A DNA stretch of 32,848 nt from an uncultured Caulobacter sp. GTDB taxonomy: Bacteria; Pseudomonadota; Alphaproteobacteria; Caulobacterales; Caulobacteraceae. Position numbers and translations under genes: made by a program. The notes beneath the pieces were generated by a model, which was not told the DNA's origin, searched no databases, and saw only the letters and a list, made by a program, of their open reading frames with translations. Below are positions 6,892 to 13,455 of the stretch, in pieces. The stretch lies in assembly GCA_937925635.1 (NCBI GenBank), contig CALALX010000072.1, forward strand, positions 1 through 32,848, in the 5' to 3' direction. Position 1 is the stretch's first letter. Every line of letters begins with the position of its first letter.

Positions 6892-8121
6892 GTGTCCGAC
6901 AAGAAGTCCGTCAAGAAGGTCGTCCTCGCCTATTCCGGCGGCCTCGACACCTCGATCATCCTGAAGTGGCTGCAGACCGAATACGGGGCGGAGGTCGTCA
7001 CCTTCACCGCCGACCTGGGCCAGGGCGAGGAGATCGAGCCGGCGCGCGCCAAGGCGCTGGCCGCCGGCGTCAAGCCCGAGAACATCTTCATCGAGGACGT
7101 GCGCGAGGAGTTCGTGCGCGACTACGTCTTCCCGATGTTCCGCGCCAACACCGTCTACGAGGGCCAGTACCTGCTCGGCACCTCGATCGCCCGCCCGCTG
7201 ATCGCCAAGAAGCAGATCGAGATCGCCCGCAGGACCGGCGCCGACGCCGTCAGCCACGGCGCCACCGGCAAGGGCAACGATCAGGTCCGCTTCGAGCTCG
7301 GCTACTACGGCCTCGAGCCCGACATCACCGTCATCGCCCCCTGGCGGGAGTGGGACTTCAAGTCCCGCGAGGCGCTGCTCGACTTCGCCGAGAAGCACCA
7401 GATCCAGATCGCCAAGGACAAGCGCAACGAGGCGCCGTTCAGCGTGGACGCAAACCTGCTGCACAGCTCGTCGGAGGGCAAGGTCCTCGAGGATCCGGCT
7501 GTCGAGGCGCCCGAGTACGTCCACATGCGCACGATCGCGCCCGAGGACGCCCCGGACAAGCCGCACGTCTTCACCATGGACTTCGAGGGCGGCGATCCGG
7601 TCGCCATCGACGGTGTGAAGCTGTCGCCGGCGGCCCTGCTCACCAAGCTGAACGAACTGGGTCACGACAACGGAGTCGGCCGCCTCGACCTGGTCGAGAA
7701 CCGCTTCGTCGGCATGAAGTCGCGCGGCGTCTATGAGACCCCGGGCGGCTCCATCCTGCTCGCCGCCCACCGCGGCATCGAGTCGATCACGCTGGACCGT
7801 GGGGCCATGCACCTGAAGGACGAGCTGATGCCGAAGTACGCATCGCTGGTCTACAACGGGTTCTGGTTTACGCCCGAGCGCGAGATGCTGCAGGCGGCCA
7901 TCGACTACAGCCAGAAGAACGTCACCGGCCAGGTCCGCGTGAAGCTCTACAAGGGCAACGTCAGCGTCATCGGCCGCACCAGCCCCTACAGCCTCTACGA
8001 CCAGGACCTGGTCACCTTCGAGGAAGGCAAGGTCGCCTACGACCACCGCGACGCCGGCGGCTTCATCAAGCTCAACGCCCTGCGCCTGCGCGTGCTGGCC
8101 AAGCGGGACAAGCGGGGATAG
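6892..8121 (+). CDS. argG: Argininosuccinate synthase
   Basis: This cytoplasmic enzyme joins citrulline and aspartate with ATP, the penultimate step of arginine synthesis. The protein has 409 residues, typical for the family. The ATP-pyrophosphatase loop AYSGGLDTS is at residues 13-21. Further family landmarks are SHGATGKGNDQVRFE near residue 122 and the C-terminal GNVSVIGRTSPYSLYD. The start is a GTG at 6892, supported by AGGAAA about eight bases upstream and by the usual N-terminus. No other arg gene is adjacent. Identification is secure. Confidence 0.97.
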   Translation: MSDKKSVKKVVLAYSGGLDTSIILKWLQTEYGAEVVTFTADLGQGEEIEPARAKALAAGVKPENIFIEDVREEFVRDYVFPMFRANTVYEGQYLLGTSIARPLIAKKQIEIARRTGADAVSHGATGKGNDQVRFELGYYGLEPDITVIAPWREWDFKSREALLDFAEKHQIQIAKDKRNEAPFSVDANLLHSSSEGKVLEDPAVEAPEYVHMRTIAPEDAPDKPHVFTMDFEGGDPVAIDGVKLSPAALLTKLNELGHDNGVGRLDLVENRFVGMKSRGVYETPGGSILLAAHRGIESITLDRGAMHLKDELMPKYASLVYNGFWFTPEREMLQAAIDYSQKNVTGQVRVKLYKGNVSVIGRTSPYSLYDQDLVTFEEGKVAYDHRDAGGFIKLNALRLRVLAKRDKRG

Positions 8122-8136
8122 GGCGCGCTCGGCCCG

Positions 8137-8343
8137 TCAGGAGTCGAGCTTGTTGTAGGGATACACGTCGCGGATCTCCTCGGCGAAGAAGCCGCCCTTG
8201 GAGTCGGCGCCGATGAAGCTGCGGTGCACCTCGCCCGGGACGCCGACGTAGACGTAGCGGTCGCCGTCGACGAAGCGGACGTAGAGCTTGCCGTGCTCGT
8301 CCTCGTATTCGATGTCGGTGATGGCGGTCGAGTCGATGCGCAT
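8137..8343 (-). CDS. KTSC domain-containing small protein
   Basis: The 68-residue protein is nearly all one KTSC-type domain: a serine/threonine-containing start (MRIDSTAITDIEYED), a beta-rich middle (KLYVRFVDGDRYVYVGVP) and a C-terminal FIGADSKGGFFAEEIRD. The family is named for residues K, T, S and C and is also found fused to lysyl-tRNA synthetase in some species. Its biochemical role is not established. The ATG at 8343 is supported by GGAGGAGA upstream, so the longer open frame reaching 8442 is not used. It converges on argG with only 15 bp between stops. Confidence 0.85.
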   Translation of the reverse strand: MRIDSTAITDIEYEDEHGKLYVRFVDGDRYVYVGVPGEVHRSFIGADSKGGFFAEEIRDVYPYNKLDS

Positions 8344-8482
8344 GGCCGTCTCCTCCGGGCGGCGAGGGCCCCCACGCTCGTGTAAATCCCTGTTCGGCCG
8401 GCGGGTTCCTGCGGCGGGCGAAGCATGACAGGCTCGCGCCACGGCGGCGCAGACCGTCGCGGGAATCGGGAGGCTCCATCCA

Positions 8483-8893
8483 ATGCAGTCATACGCCTAC
8501 GTCGCCATCGTCACCCTCGTGGCCCTGCTGGTCTATTTCTGGATGGGGCTGGGCGTCGCCGGCGCCCGGCGCAAATGTGGCATCGCCGCGCCCTGCATGA
8601 CCGGCGATCCGGTGCTCGAGCGCAGTATCCGCGTCCAGGCCAATACCCTGGAGTGGCTGCCGATCTTCCTGCCGTCCCTGTGGCTGTTCCACCTGTTCTG
8701 GGCGCCGCAGGACCCGATGGGCCAGATCGCGGCGGGCCTCGGCGTGGTGTGGATCATCGGCCGGATCCTCTACGCCCTCGGCTACGTCAAGGACCCGGGC
8801 AAGCGCGAACTGGGCTTCCTGATCCAGACCCTGGCCGCCGCGGTCCTGCTGTTCGGCGCCCTGGGCAAGGCGGTCCTGATCCTGCTGGCCTAG
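8483..8893 (+). CDS. MAPEG family membrane protein
   Basis: The 136-residue protein has four hydrophobic segments and the MAPEG landmarks: ERSIRVQANTLEWLPIFLP at about residues 49-67 (the conserved Arg-x-x-x-Asn-x-x-Glu loop) and GRILYALGY near residue 93. Eukaryotic relatives use glutathione to conjugate lipids. The role of the bacterial proteins is mostly unknown. GGGAGG lies a few bases before the ATG. The TAG stop at 8891-8893 is contributed by the first bases of the downstream inverted repeat. Confidence 0.88.
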   Translation: MQSYAYVAIVTLVALLVYFWMGLGVAGARRKCGIAAPCMTGDPVLERSIRVQANTLEWLPIFLPSLWLFHLFWAPQDPMGQIAAGLGVVWIIGRILYALGYVKDPGKRELGFLIQTLAAAVLLFGALGKAVLILLA

Positions 8894-9005
8894 AGCCTGA
8901 TGGGTTCAGATGGAACAATCTGAACCCTGAATCAGGCTCTACACCTTTGATTCTAGAGCACGATTCAGCCATCAGACGATTCCGTCTGATGCCATCGTGC
9001 TCTAG
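8890..9005. repeat. Double-hairpin repeat, copy A (116 bp)
   Basis: This element is bounded by CTAG at both ends and made of two hairpins joined by a short linker. Hairpin 1 (8891-8941) has an 11-bp outer stem TAGAGCCTGAT and a 10-bp inner stem GGGTTCAGAT, with a 3-base bulge. Hairpin 2 (8953-9005) has a 12-bp outer stem CTAGAGCACGAT and a 9-bp inner stem CATCAGACG. A second copy at 13341-13455 lies in the opposite orientation and differs by a single missing base. The element sits between convergent genes and supplies the stop codons of both. It is probably a dispersed, non-coding palindromic repeat that also terminates transcription; its genome-wide copy number cannot be seen here. Confidence 0.92.
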
Positions 9006-9781
9006 CGCGACAGGCCCGCCAGCACCACGCCCTGCCAGATCGCCAGACCGGTCACCATCAGGCCGACCAGCCAGGTCAGGGCCCGGACCGGCAGGACCTT
9101 GGTCATCCAGCCGGCCAGCGGCGCGGCCAGCACGCCGCCGGCGATCAGGCCGCCGACCGACCAGACGTGGTCTCTCAGGCCATCGGCTTCCCAATGGCCG
9201 GTCACGATCGAAGCGACGAAGGCCGCTGAGATGGCCGAGGCGACGAAGAACTCGGCCGCGTTGGTGGTGCCGATGGCTTGGCGCGGGTCGGCGCCCGAGC
9301 CCAGCAGGGTGCTCGTCACCACCGGCCCCCAGCCGCCGCCGCCGATGGCGTCGAAGAAGCCGCCGACGAGGCCGAGCGGCGCGGGCCGCTTCCAGCTCAG
9401 CACCTTGGGCCGCGTTCCTTTCCAGGCGCGCCAGAGGATGACCAGGCCCATCAGGCCCAGCCACGCCACCACCCAGGGCTTGACCAGCTCGCCGTCGATC
9501 GAGGTCAGGACGTAGGCGCCCAGCACCCCGCCCACCACGCCGCCGGCCGACAGCAGGCCCAGCAGCCGCCAGTTCACGTTGCGATAGACGATGTGCGACA
9601 CGGCCGAGGCCAGGCCGGTGAAGACCTTGGCCGCGTGGACGCTGGCCGAGGCGTTGGCGGGCGCGACGCCGAGCGCCAGCAGCACCGTCGAGGAGACCAC
9701 GCCATAGGCCATGCCCAGCGCGCCGTCGACCAGCTGGGCCGCTACCCCCACGGCGAAGAAAATCCAGAAATCGGGATCCAT
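9002..9781 (-). CDS. TauE/SafE family sulfite/organosulfur exporter-like membrane protein
   Basis: The 259-residue protein has about eight membrane segments in two related halves, as expected for TauE/SafE (DUF81). Typical landmarks are an N-terminal VDGALGMAYGVVSSTVLL near residue 18 and, in the second half, GLVGGFFDAIGGGGWGPVV near residue 135. Family members are thought to export sulfite, sulfoacetate or related anions; the substrate here is unknown. It is divergent from the LysE gene, and the 139-bp gap between them is AT-richer and holds a tandem 9-bp repeat. Its stop codon lies within the edge of repeat copy A. Confidence 0.9.
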   Translation of the reverse strand: MDPDFWIFFAVGVAAQLVDGALGMAYGVVSSTVLLALGVAPANASASVHAAKVFTGLASAVSHIVYRNVNWRLLGLLSAGGVVGGVLGAYVLTSIDGELVKPWVVAWLGLMGLVILWRAWKGTRPKVLSWKRPAPLGLVGGFFDAIGGGGWGPVVTSTLLGSGADPRQAIGTTNAAEFFVASAISAAFVASIVTGHWEADGLRDHVWSVGGLIAGGVLAAPLAGWMTKVLPVRALTWLVGLMVTGLAIWQGVVLAGLSR

Positions 9782-9821
9782 TTGACCGCCCGGTTGCCTG
9801 ACCTAAAACGCATCGCAGTTA

Positions 9822-9839
9822 AAGTCACCTAAGTCACTA
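9822..9839. promoter_or_regulatory. Tandem 9-bp direct repeat in the TauE/LysE divergent promoter region
   Basis: AAGTCACCT is followed at once by AAGTCACTA (7 identical leading bases, phase 9). It lies 41-58 bp upstream of the TauE/SafE start and about 80-100 bp upstream of the LysE start, in the AT-richest part of the gap. This may be a regulator site or part of a promoter. Only the repeat itself is observed. Confidence 0.3.
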
Positions 9840-9920
9840 GGATTTACCTGGCGCCGCGCTCAGGAATTCTGCCGCTCACGCCCTCTTGTCCGCCGCGTGA
9901 TCGCCGTGCCATGGGCGGAC

Positions 9921-10553
9921 ATGATCCTGCCCGTCGATCCCGCCCGCTACGGCGCCTTCCTGGCGATCATGTCGGTGATGGCGGTGACGCCTGGCCCGGC
10001 GAACATCTTCGCCATCGCCACCGGCATGCAACGCGGCAAGGCGCAGGCCCTGATCGGCGTGGCGGGCATGAACGCCGCGACCCTGGTCTGGTTCGGCGGT
10101 GCGGCGCTGGGCCTGGGCGCCCTGGTCTCGGCCTTCCCCGCGGCCTTCCACGTCCTGGCCGTCGCGGGAGGGGTCTACGTCGCCTGGTTGGGCGTGAAGT
10201 CGATCTGGTCGGGAATCCGCGGCGAGGGCGGCCCGGCGACGGCGCCGGACGTCCACCGCAACCGTTCGGCCTTCCTGGACGGCTTCTCGGTGCAGATCGC
10301 CAACCCCAAGGCGCTGCTGTTCTTCACGGCCGTCTTGCCGCCGTTCCTCGACGTGCAGAGACCGCTGGTCCCGCAGCTGCTGCTGTTCGCGGCGGCGACC
10401 ATCGGCTTCGATATCGTCGCGATGAGCGCCTACGGCCTTGGCGGCGCGGCGCTGTCGGCGCGGATGACCGAACCCGCCTTCCGGCGCGGCTTCGCCTTCC
10501 TGGTGGGCGCCCTGCTGATCGCGGCGGCCGTCCTGATCCTGACGCGCGGCTGA
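9921..10553 (+). CDS. LysE/RhtB family amino-acid exporter
   Basis: The 210-residue protein has about six membrane segments. The family signature is VMAVTPGPANIFAIATG near residue 18, and GFSVQIANPKALLFFTAVLP occurs near residue 125. The family exports amino acids such as lysine, threonine or homoserine; the substrate cannot be deduced. The open frame also allows a GTG at 9897. I prefer the ATG at 9921 because it gives the usual RhtB N-terminus and length, but neither start has a strong ribosome binding site. It converges on the SH3/17-kDa-antigen gene with a hairpin filling the 24-bp gap. Confidence 0.88.
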   Translation: MILPVDPARYGAFLAIMSVMAVTPGPANIFAIATGMQRGKAQALIGVAGMNAATLVWFGGAALGLGALVSAFPAAFHVLAVAGGVYVAWLGVKSIWSGIRGEGGPATAPDVHRNRSAFLDGFSVQIANPKALLFFTAVLPPFLDVQRPLVPQLLLFAAATIGFDIVAMSAYGLGGAALSARMTEPAFRRGFAFLVGALLIAAAVLILTRG

Positions 10554-10554
10554 C

Positions 10555-10577
10555 GGTCGCCACGCCCCAGGGCGACC
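10555..10577. terminator. Hairpin filling the gap between convergent genes
   Basis: GGTCGCC at 10555-10561 pairs exactly with GGCGACC at 10571-10577 around a 9-base loop. It occupies almost the entire space between the LysE stop and the SH3-protein stop, so it can act for both transcripts. No T-run is present, so it may be a 3'-end structure rather than a full intrinsic terminator. Confidence 0.4.
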
Positions 10578-11354
10578 CTAGATGCGGGTAAGGTCCCAGG
10601 CCCCGCCGGGCTTGCGGCAGGCGCGATAGCGCTCCCGCTCGACGCCGTACTTGCGGGTGTGGATCGTCTGTTCGATCCGGCGGCAGTCGCCGGTGTCGCC
10701 GCCGCGCGGCCGGACGACGGACTGCGCGACATAGCCTGTGGCGTACCCGTTCTGGCCCACGAGCAGCCAGGGCTGACCCGGGACCTTAGCCAGCACCATG
10801 AAGTCCTGGCCGCCCGGCAGCTTGCCGACGACCGCGCCGGAGGTGGACGGGCGACTCCGCAGGTTCACCGTTCCGGGCGCGTGCCACCAGCCGCCGCCGC
10901 CCTCCCAGTCGCGTCGGGGTTGGACCCCCCGCGCGTAGCTGACGTTCCTCAGGCTGTAGGGCTCGCCGTAACCCTCGCCATAGGCGTTCCACGGCTGGAC
11001 CGACACGTCGCCGCGCGATCCGGTCTCGGGGTTGCGCCAGTTGGCGGCCTGCCCTGTGCGCAGGGCCTCTTCCAGGGCGGCTTCGGCGCGTCGACGGTCG
11101 GCTTCCTGCATCTTGCAGCCGATCGCCGACCCGGCGGCGGCGCCGAGGCCGGCGCCGATGGCCGTGCCCAGGCCGCGCTCGTTCTTCGACACCTGATTGC
11201 CGATGATGCCGCCGACGATGGCGCCGATCACCGCGCCGCCCTCCTGTTTCCCGCCCTCGGCGTCACAGCCGAAAATCCCGCGAGCCTGCGCCGCGCCCGG
11301 CGCCGCTGTCGCCGCGGCGGCGAGAAGTAGGGCTGTCGTGAGGGCGATGCGCAT
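10578..11354 (-). CDS. Exported 17-kDa surface-antigen-like protein with glycine zipper and SH3 domain
   Basis: The 258-residue protein has a signal peptide (residues 1-25, cleavage near AQA-RG). A glycine-zipper segment follows (GGAVIGAIVGGIIGNQ at 39-54 and AIGAGLGAAAGSAIG at 65-79). Next is the stretch typical of 17-kDa antigens, ALRTGQAANWRNPETGSRG near residue 98. An SH3b-like domain (VNLRSRPSTSGAVVGKLP, then GYVAQSVV) occupies about 160-215. The end, YRACRKPGGAWDL, again matches the 17-kDa antigen C-terminus. The SH3 domain therefore appears to be inserted inside the antigen module. It is likely periplasmic or outer-membrane associated and may bind peptidoglycan (inference). The start has GAGGAGG upstream within a small palindrome. 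Confidence 0.82.
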   Translation of the reverse strand: MRIALTTALLLAAAATAAPGAAQARGIFGCDAEGGKQEGGAVIGAIVGGIIGNQVSKNERGLGTAIGAGLGAAAGSAIGCKMQEADRRRAEAALEEALRTGQAANWRNPETGSRGDVSVQPWNAYGEGYGEPYSLRNVSYARGVQPRRDWEGGGGWWHAPGTVNLRSRPSTSGAVVGKLPGGQDFMVLAKVPGQPWLLVGQNGYATGYVAQSVVRPRGGDTGDCRRIEQTIHTRKYGVERERYRACRKPGGAWDLTRI

Positions 11355-11492
11355 GAGGAGCCTCCTCGTGGAATGTCGAATGGGAGCCGGAGGGTATACC
11401 GACGGTCGCCGATTGCACGCCCGGGCAGGCGACGCGCGCGGCGGGGTCACGCGATTGTGCGTCCCGGTCGCGCCGCGCGCCGGCCGGGCGGA

Positions 11493-12362
11493 TCACCCCG
11501 CGAGGGGGTCTCTCGCGCCGGCCTCGTGCTGAGTGAACGGCCCGTCCACCGCGTCCTCGCCAAACAGCGCCCTCAACTCGGCGGCGATGGCCAGGCCCTC
11601 GAGCTCGTGAGCCTCGGCCCTGGCCGGGGCGAACTGGGGGCCGGCATCGGGTTCGTGCGGGTCGAAGGCGTCGTGGAAGGCGTCTTCCCAGGCCAGCAGC
11701 CGGGTCGCGAGGGCGTCGGGCAGGTGATCGAACGGGTTGAGCGCGCGGCCGTCGTCGGCGTCCCATAGGGTCTGGAAGCCGTAGCGGAGCGCCAGCCGAA
11801 CGCGGCGCGGCGCGACGACGACCGCCTGACCGTCCGGCTCCTCGCCGAAGGCGGGCGTGGGGCCGGGCTTCCCGGCCAGCTGGGGCAGGATCCAGGCGAG
11901 CATCGCCACGACGCCGACCGCCAGCGCCAAGGGCGGCCACGGCTCGGAGACGGGGCCCAGCCGGCCGTCGAGATCCAGCCACAGAACGATGGCCGTCGCG
12001 CCGGCCCAGACAGCCGCGGCGCGGGCGACCCGACGCCGGCCGAGGATCTCGTCCGCGTCGCGCGGCGGGAAGCGGACCCTGGCCCAGGCGAGCCAACCGG
12101 CCTGAAGTCCAAGGTTCAGCATGAACAGCCACGGCGCCAGCCCGCTCTGCAGCGCCAGGGCCCCGCCGCTCGCCGCCGTAACCACCGAAGCGGCCGTCAG
12201 CACCCGCCGCCGCAGCTCGTCGTCCGGGTCCGGCCGGCTCATGGCGATCGACGCCAGCGCCCGATCGAGAACGGCGTCGGCGGCGATGGCGCGCAGGGCC
12301 AAGACGCCGCCGAAGGCATAGAAGGCGCCGATCAGGCGCGCGGTGATGTCGATCACGTCCAT
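11493..12362 (-). CDS. Membrane protein of unknown function
   Basis: The 289-residue protein has about five hydrophobic segments in its first 180 residues: near 7-27, 55-75, 80-96, 113-128 and 140-158. A soluble, acidic C-terminal part (about residues 185-289) contains RLALRYGFQTLWDADD and RALFGEDAVDGPF. I do not recognise the family. The ATG at 12362 gives a membrane-helix N-terminus; the frame continues 24 codons upstream with an Arg-rich leader that I judge not to be translated. It is divergent from the crotonase gene and follows the convention of its neighbours in codon use. The 138 bp between its stop and the SH3-protein start shows nothing I can name. Confidence 0.7.
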   Translation of the reverse strand: MDVIDITARLIGAFYAFGGVLALRAIAADAVLDRALASIAMSRPDPDDELRRRVLTAASVVTAASGGALALQSGLAPWLFMLNLGLQAGWLAWARVRFPPRDADEILGRRRVARAAAVWAGATAIVLWLDLDGRLGPVSEPWPPLALAVGVVAMLAWILPQLAGKPGPTPAFGEEPDGQAVVVAPRRVRLALRYGFQTLWDADDGRALNPFDHLPDALATRLLAWEDAFHDAFDPHEPDAGPQFAPARAEAHELEGLAIAAELRALFGEDAVDGPFTQHEAGARDPLAG

Positions 12363-12466
12363 GACGCCATCATCCACGGCGGCGAAGCGACCGCGCCCTC
12401 CATTTCGGGGGCCTCTTGGCTTTCGCCGGGTCAAGGCGCGACACTGCCGAAAACGGGAGGAACATC

Positions 12467-13339
12467 ATGACCGCTCACGCCGCCGTCTCGGCCGCCGAGA
12501 CGACATGGAACTGCTTTGAGGTCACCATCGCCGATCACGTCGCCCACATCCGCATGACGCGGCCCGAGGCGATGAACACCATGAACCGGGACTTCTGGCG
12601 CGAATTGCCGGCCATTGTGAAGGACATCGACGACAACGCGCGCGCGCGCTGCATCGTCATCTCGTCGACCGGCAAGCACTTCTGCGCCGGCATGGATCTG
12701 TCGGTGTTCGCCAACGTCGGCGAGCGCGACGGCGGTCCGGTCGACCGCCATGTCGCCGGGGAAAGCTTCCGCCGCCACGTGCATCACCTGCAGGACACCT
12801 TCACCTGCCTCGACCAGGCGCGGATGCCGGTGATCGCCGCGATCCATGGCGGCTGCATCGGCGGGGCGGTCGACTTCACCAGCGCCTGCGACATCCGTTA
12901 CTGCACGGAGGACGCCTTCTTCACGATCATGGAGATCAACATCGGCATGACCGCCGATGTCGGCACCTTCCCGCGGCTGTGCAAGCTGATCCCCGAAGGC
13001 TGGGTGCGGGAGCTGGCCTACACCGGCAGCCGCCTCCCGGCCCATCGGGCGAGGGAGATTGGCCTGGTCAACGAGGTGCTGCCCGATCATGAGGCGGTGG
13101 TCGCCCACGCCCTGGCCACGGCCCGCGAGATCGCCTCGAAGTCGCCGCTGGCGGTCGCCGGCAGCAAGGTGATGATCAACTACGCCCGCGATCATACGAT
13201 CAAGGACGCGCTGGACTATATCGCGCTCTGGCAGGTCGGCATGTTCTCGGGCCCGCATATGGCCGAGACCTTCGCCGCCAAGCAGGAGAAGCGCGAGCCG
13301 GTGTTCCCCGACCTCCTGCCCCTGCGGCGCGGCCTGTAG
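12467..13339 (+). CDS. Crotonase-family protein, probable dienoyl-CoA isomerase or enoyl-CoA hydratase
   Basis: The 290-residue acyl-CoA-binding enzyme of the crotonase superfamily has the oxyanion-hole segments HFCAGMDL (residues 71-78) and HGGCIGGAVD (127-136). D136, E156 and D164 keep the spacing (20 and 8 residues) of the three acidic residues used by delta3,5-delta2,4-dienoyl-CoA isomerase (ECH1), and the surrounding text CDIRYCTEDAFF and MTADVGT is also ECH1-like. I therefore favour dienoyl-CoA isomerase, acting in beta-oxidation of unsaturated fatty acids, over a plain hydratase. The ATG at 12467 has GGGAGG seven bases upstream. It stands alone, with no other fatty-acid genes beside it, and ends just before repeat copy B. 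Confidence 0.85.
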   Translation: MTAHAAVSAAETTWNCFEVTIADHVAHIRMTRPEAMNTMNRDFWRELPAIVKDIDDNARARCIVISSTGKHFCAGMDLSVFANVGERDGGPVDRHVAGESFRRHVHHLQDTFTCLDQARMPVIAAIHGGCIGGAVDFTSACDIRYCTEDAFFTIMEINIGMTADVGTFPRLCKLIPEGWVRELAYTGSRLPAHRAREIGLVNEVLPDHEAVVAHALATAREIASKSPLAVAGSKVMINYARDHTIKDALDYIALWQVGMFSGPHMAETFAAKQEKREPVFPDLLPLRRGL

Positions 13340-13340
13340 A

Positions 13341-13455
13341 CTAGAGCACGATGGCATCAGACGGATCGTCTGATGGCTGAATCGTGCTCTAGAATCAAAG
13401 GTGTAGAGCCTGATTCAGGGTTCAGATTGTTCCATCTGAACCCATCAGGCTCTAG
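13341..13455. repeat. Double-hairpin repeat, copy B (115 bp, inverted relative to copy A)
   Basis: This is the reverse complement of copy A (8890-9005), with one base missing: copy A, read on this strand, has ACGGAATCGT where copy B has ACGGATCGT. It has the same double-hairpin build and CTAG ends. It lies between the crotonase gene and the convergent anti-sigma-like gene and supplies the latter's stop codon. The two copies bracket 4,335 bp holding five genes. Confidence 0.92.

Noticed and set aside
8890..9005. CRISPR or insertion-sequence origin of the 116-bp repeat
   Set aside because: There are only two copies 4.4 kb apart, with no spacer periodicity, no cas or transposase gene between them, and no target-site duplication that I can see beyond the CTAG ends.
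9006..13340. The five-gene block as a composite transposon or genomic island
   Set aside because: It holds no transposase or integrase, and codon use and base composition look like the flanks.
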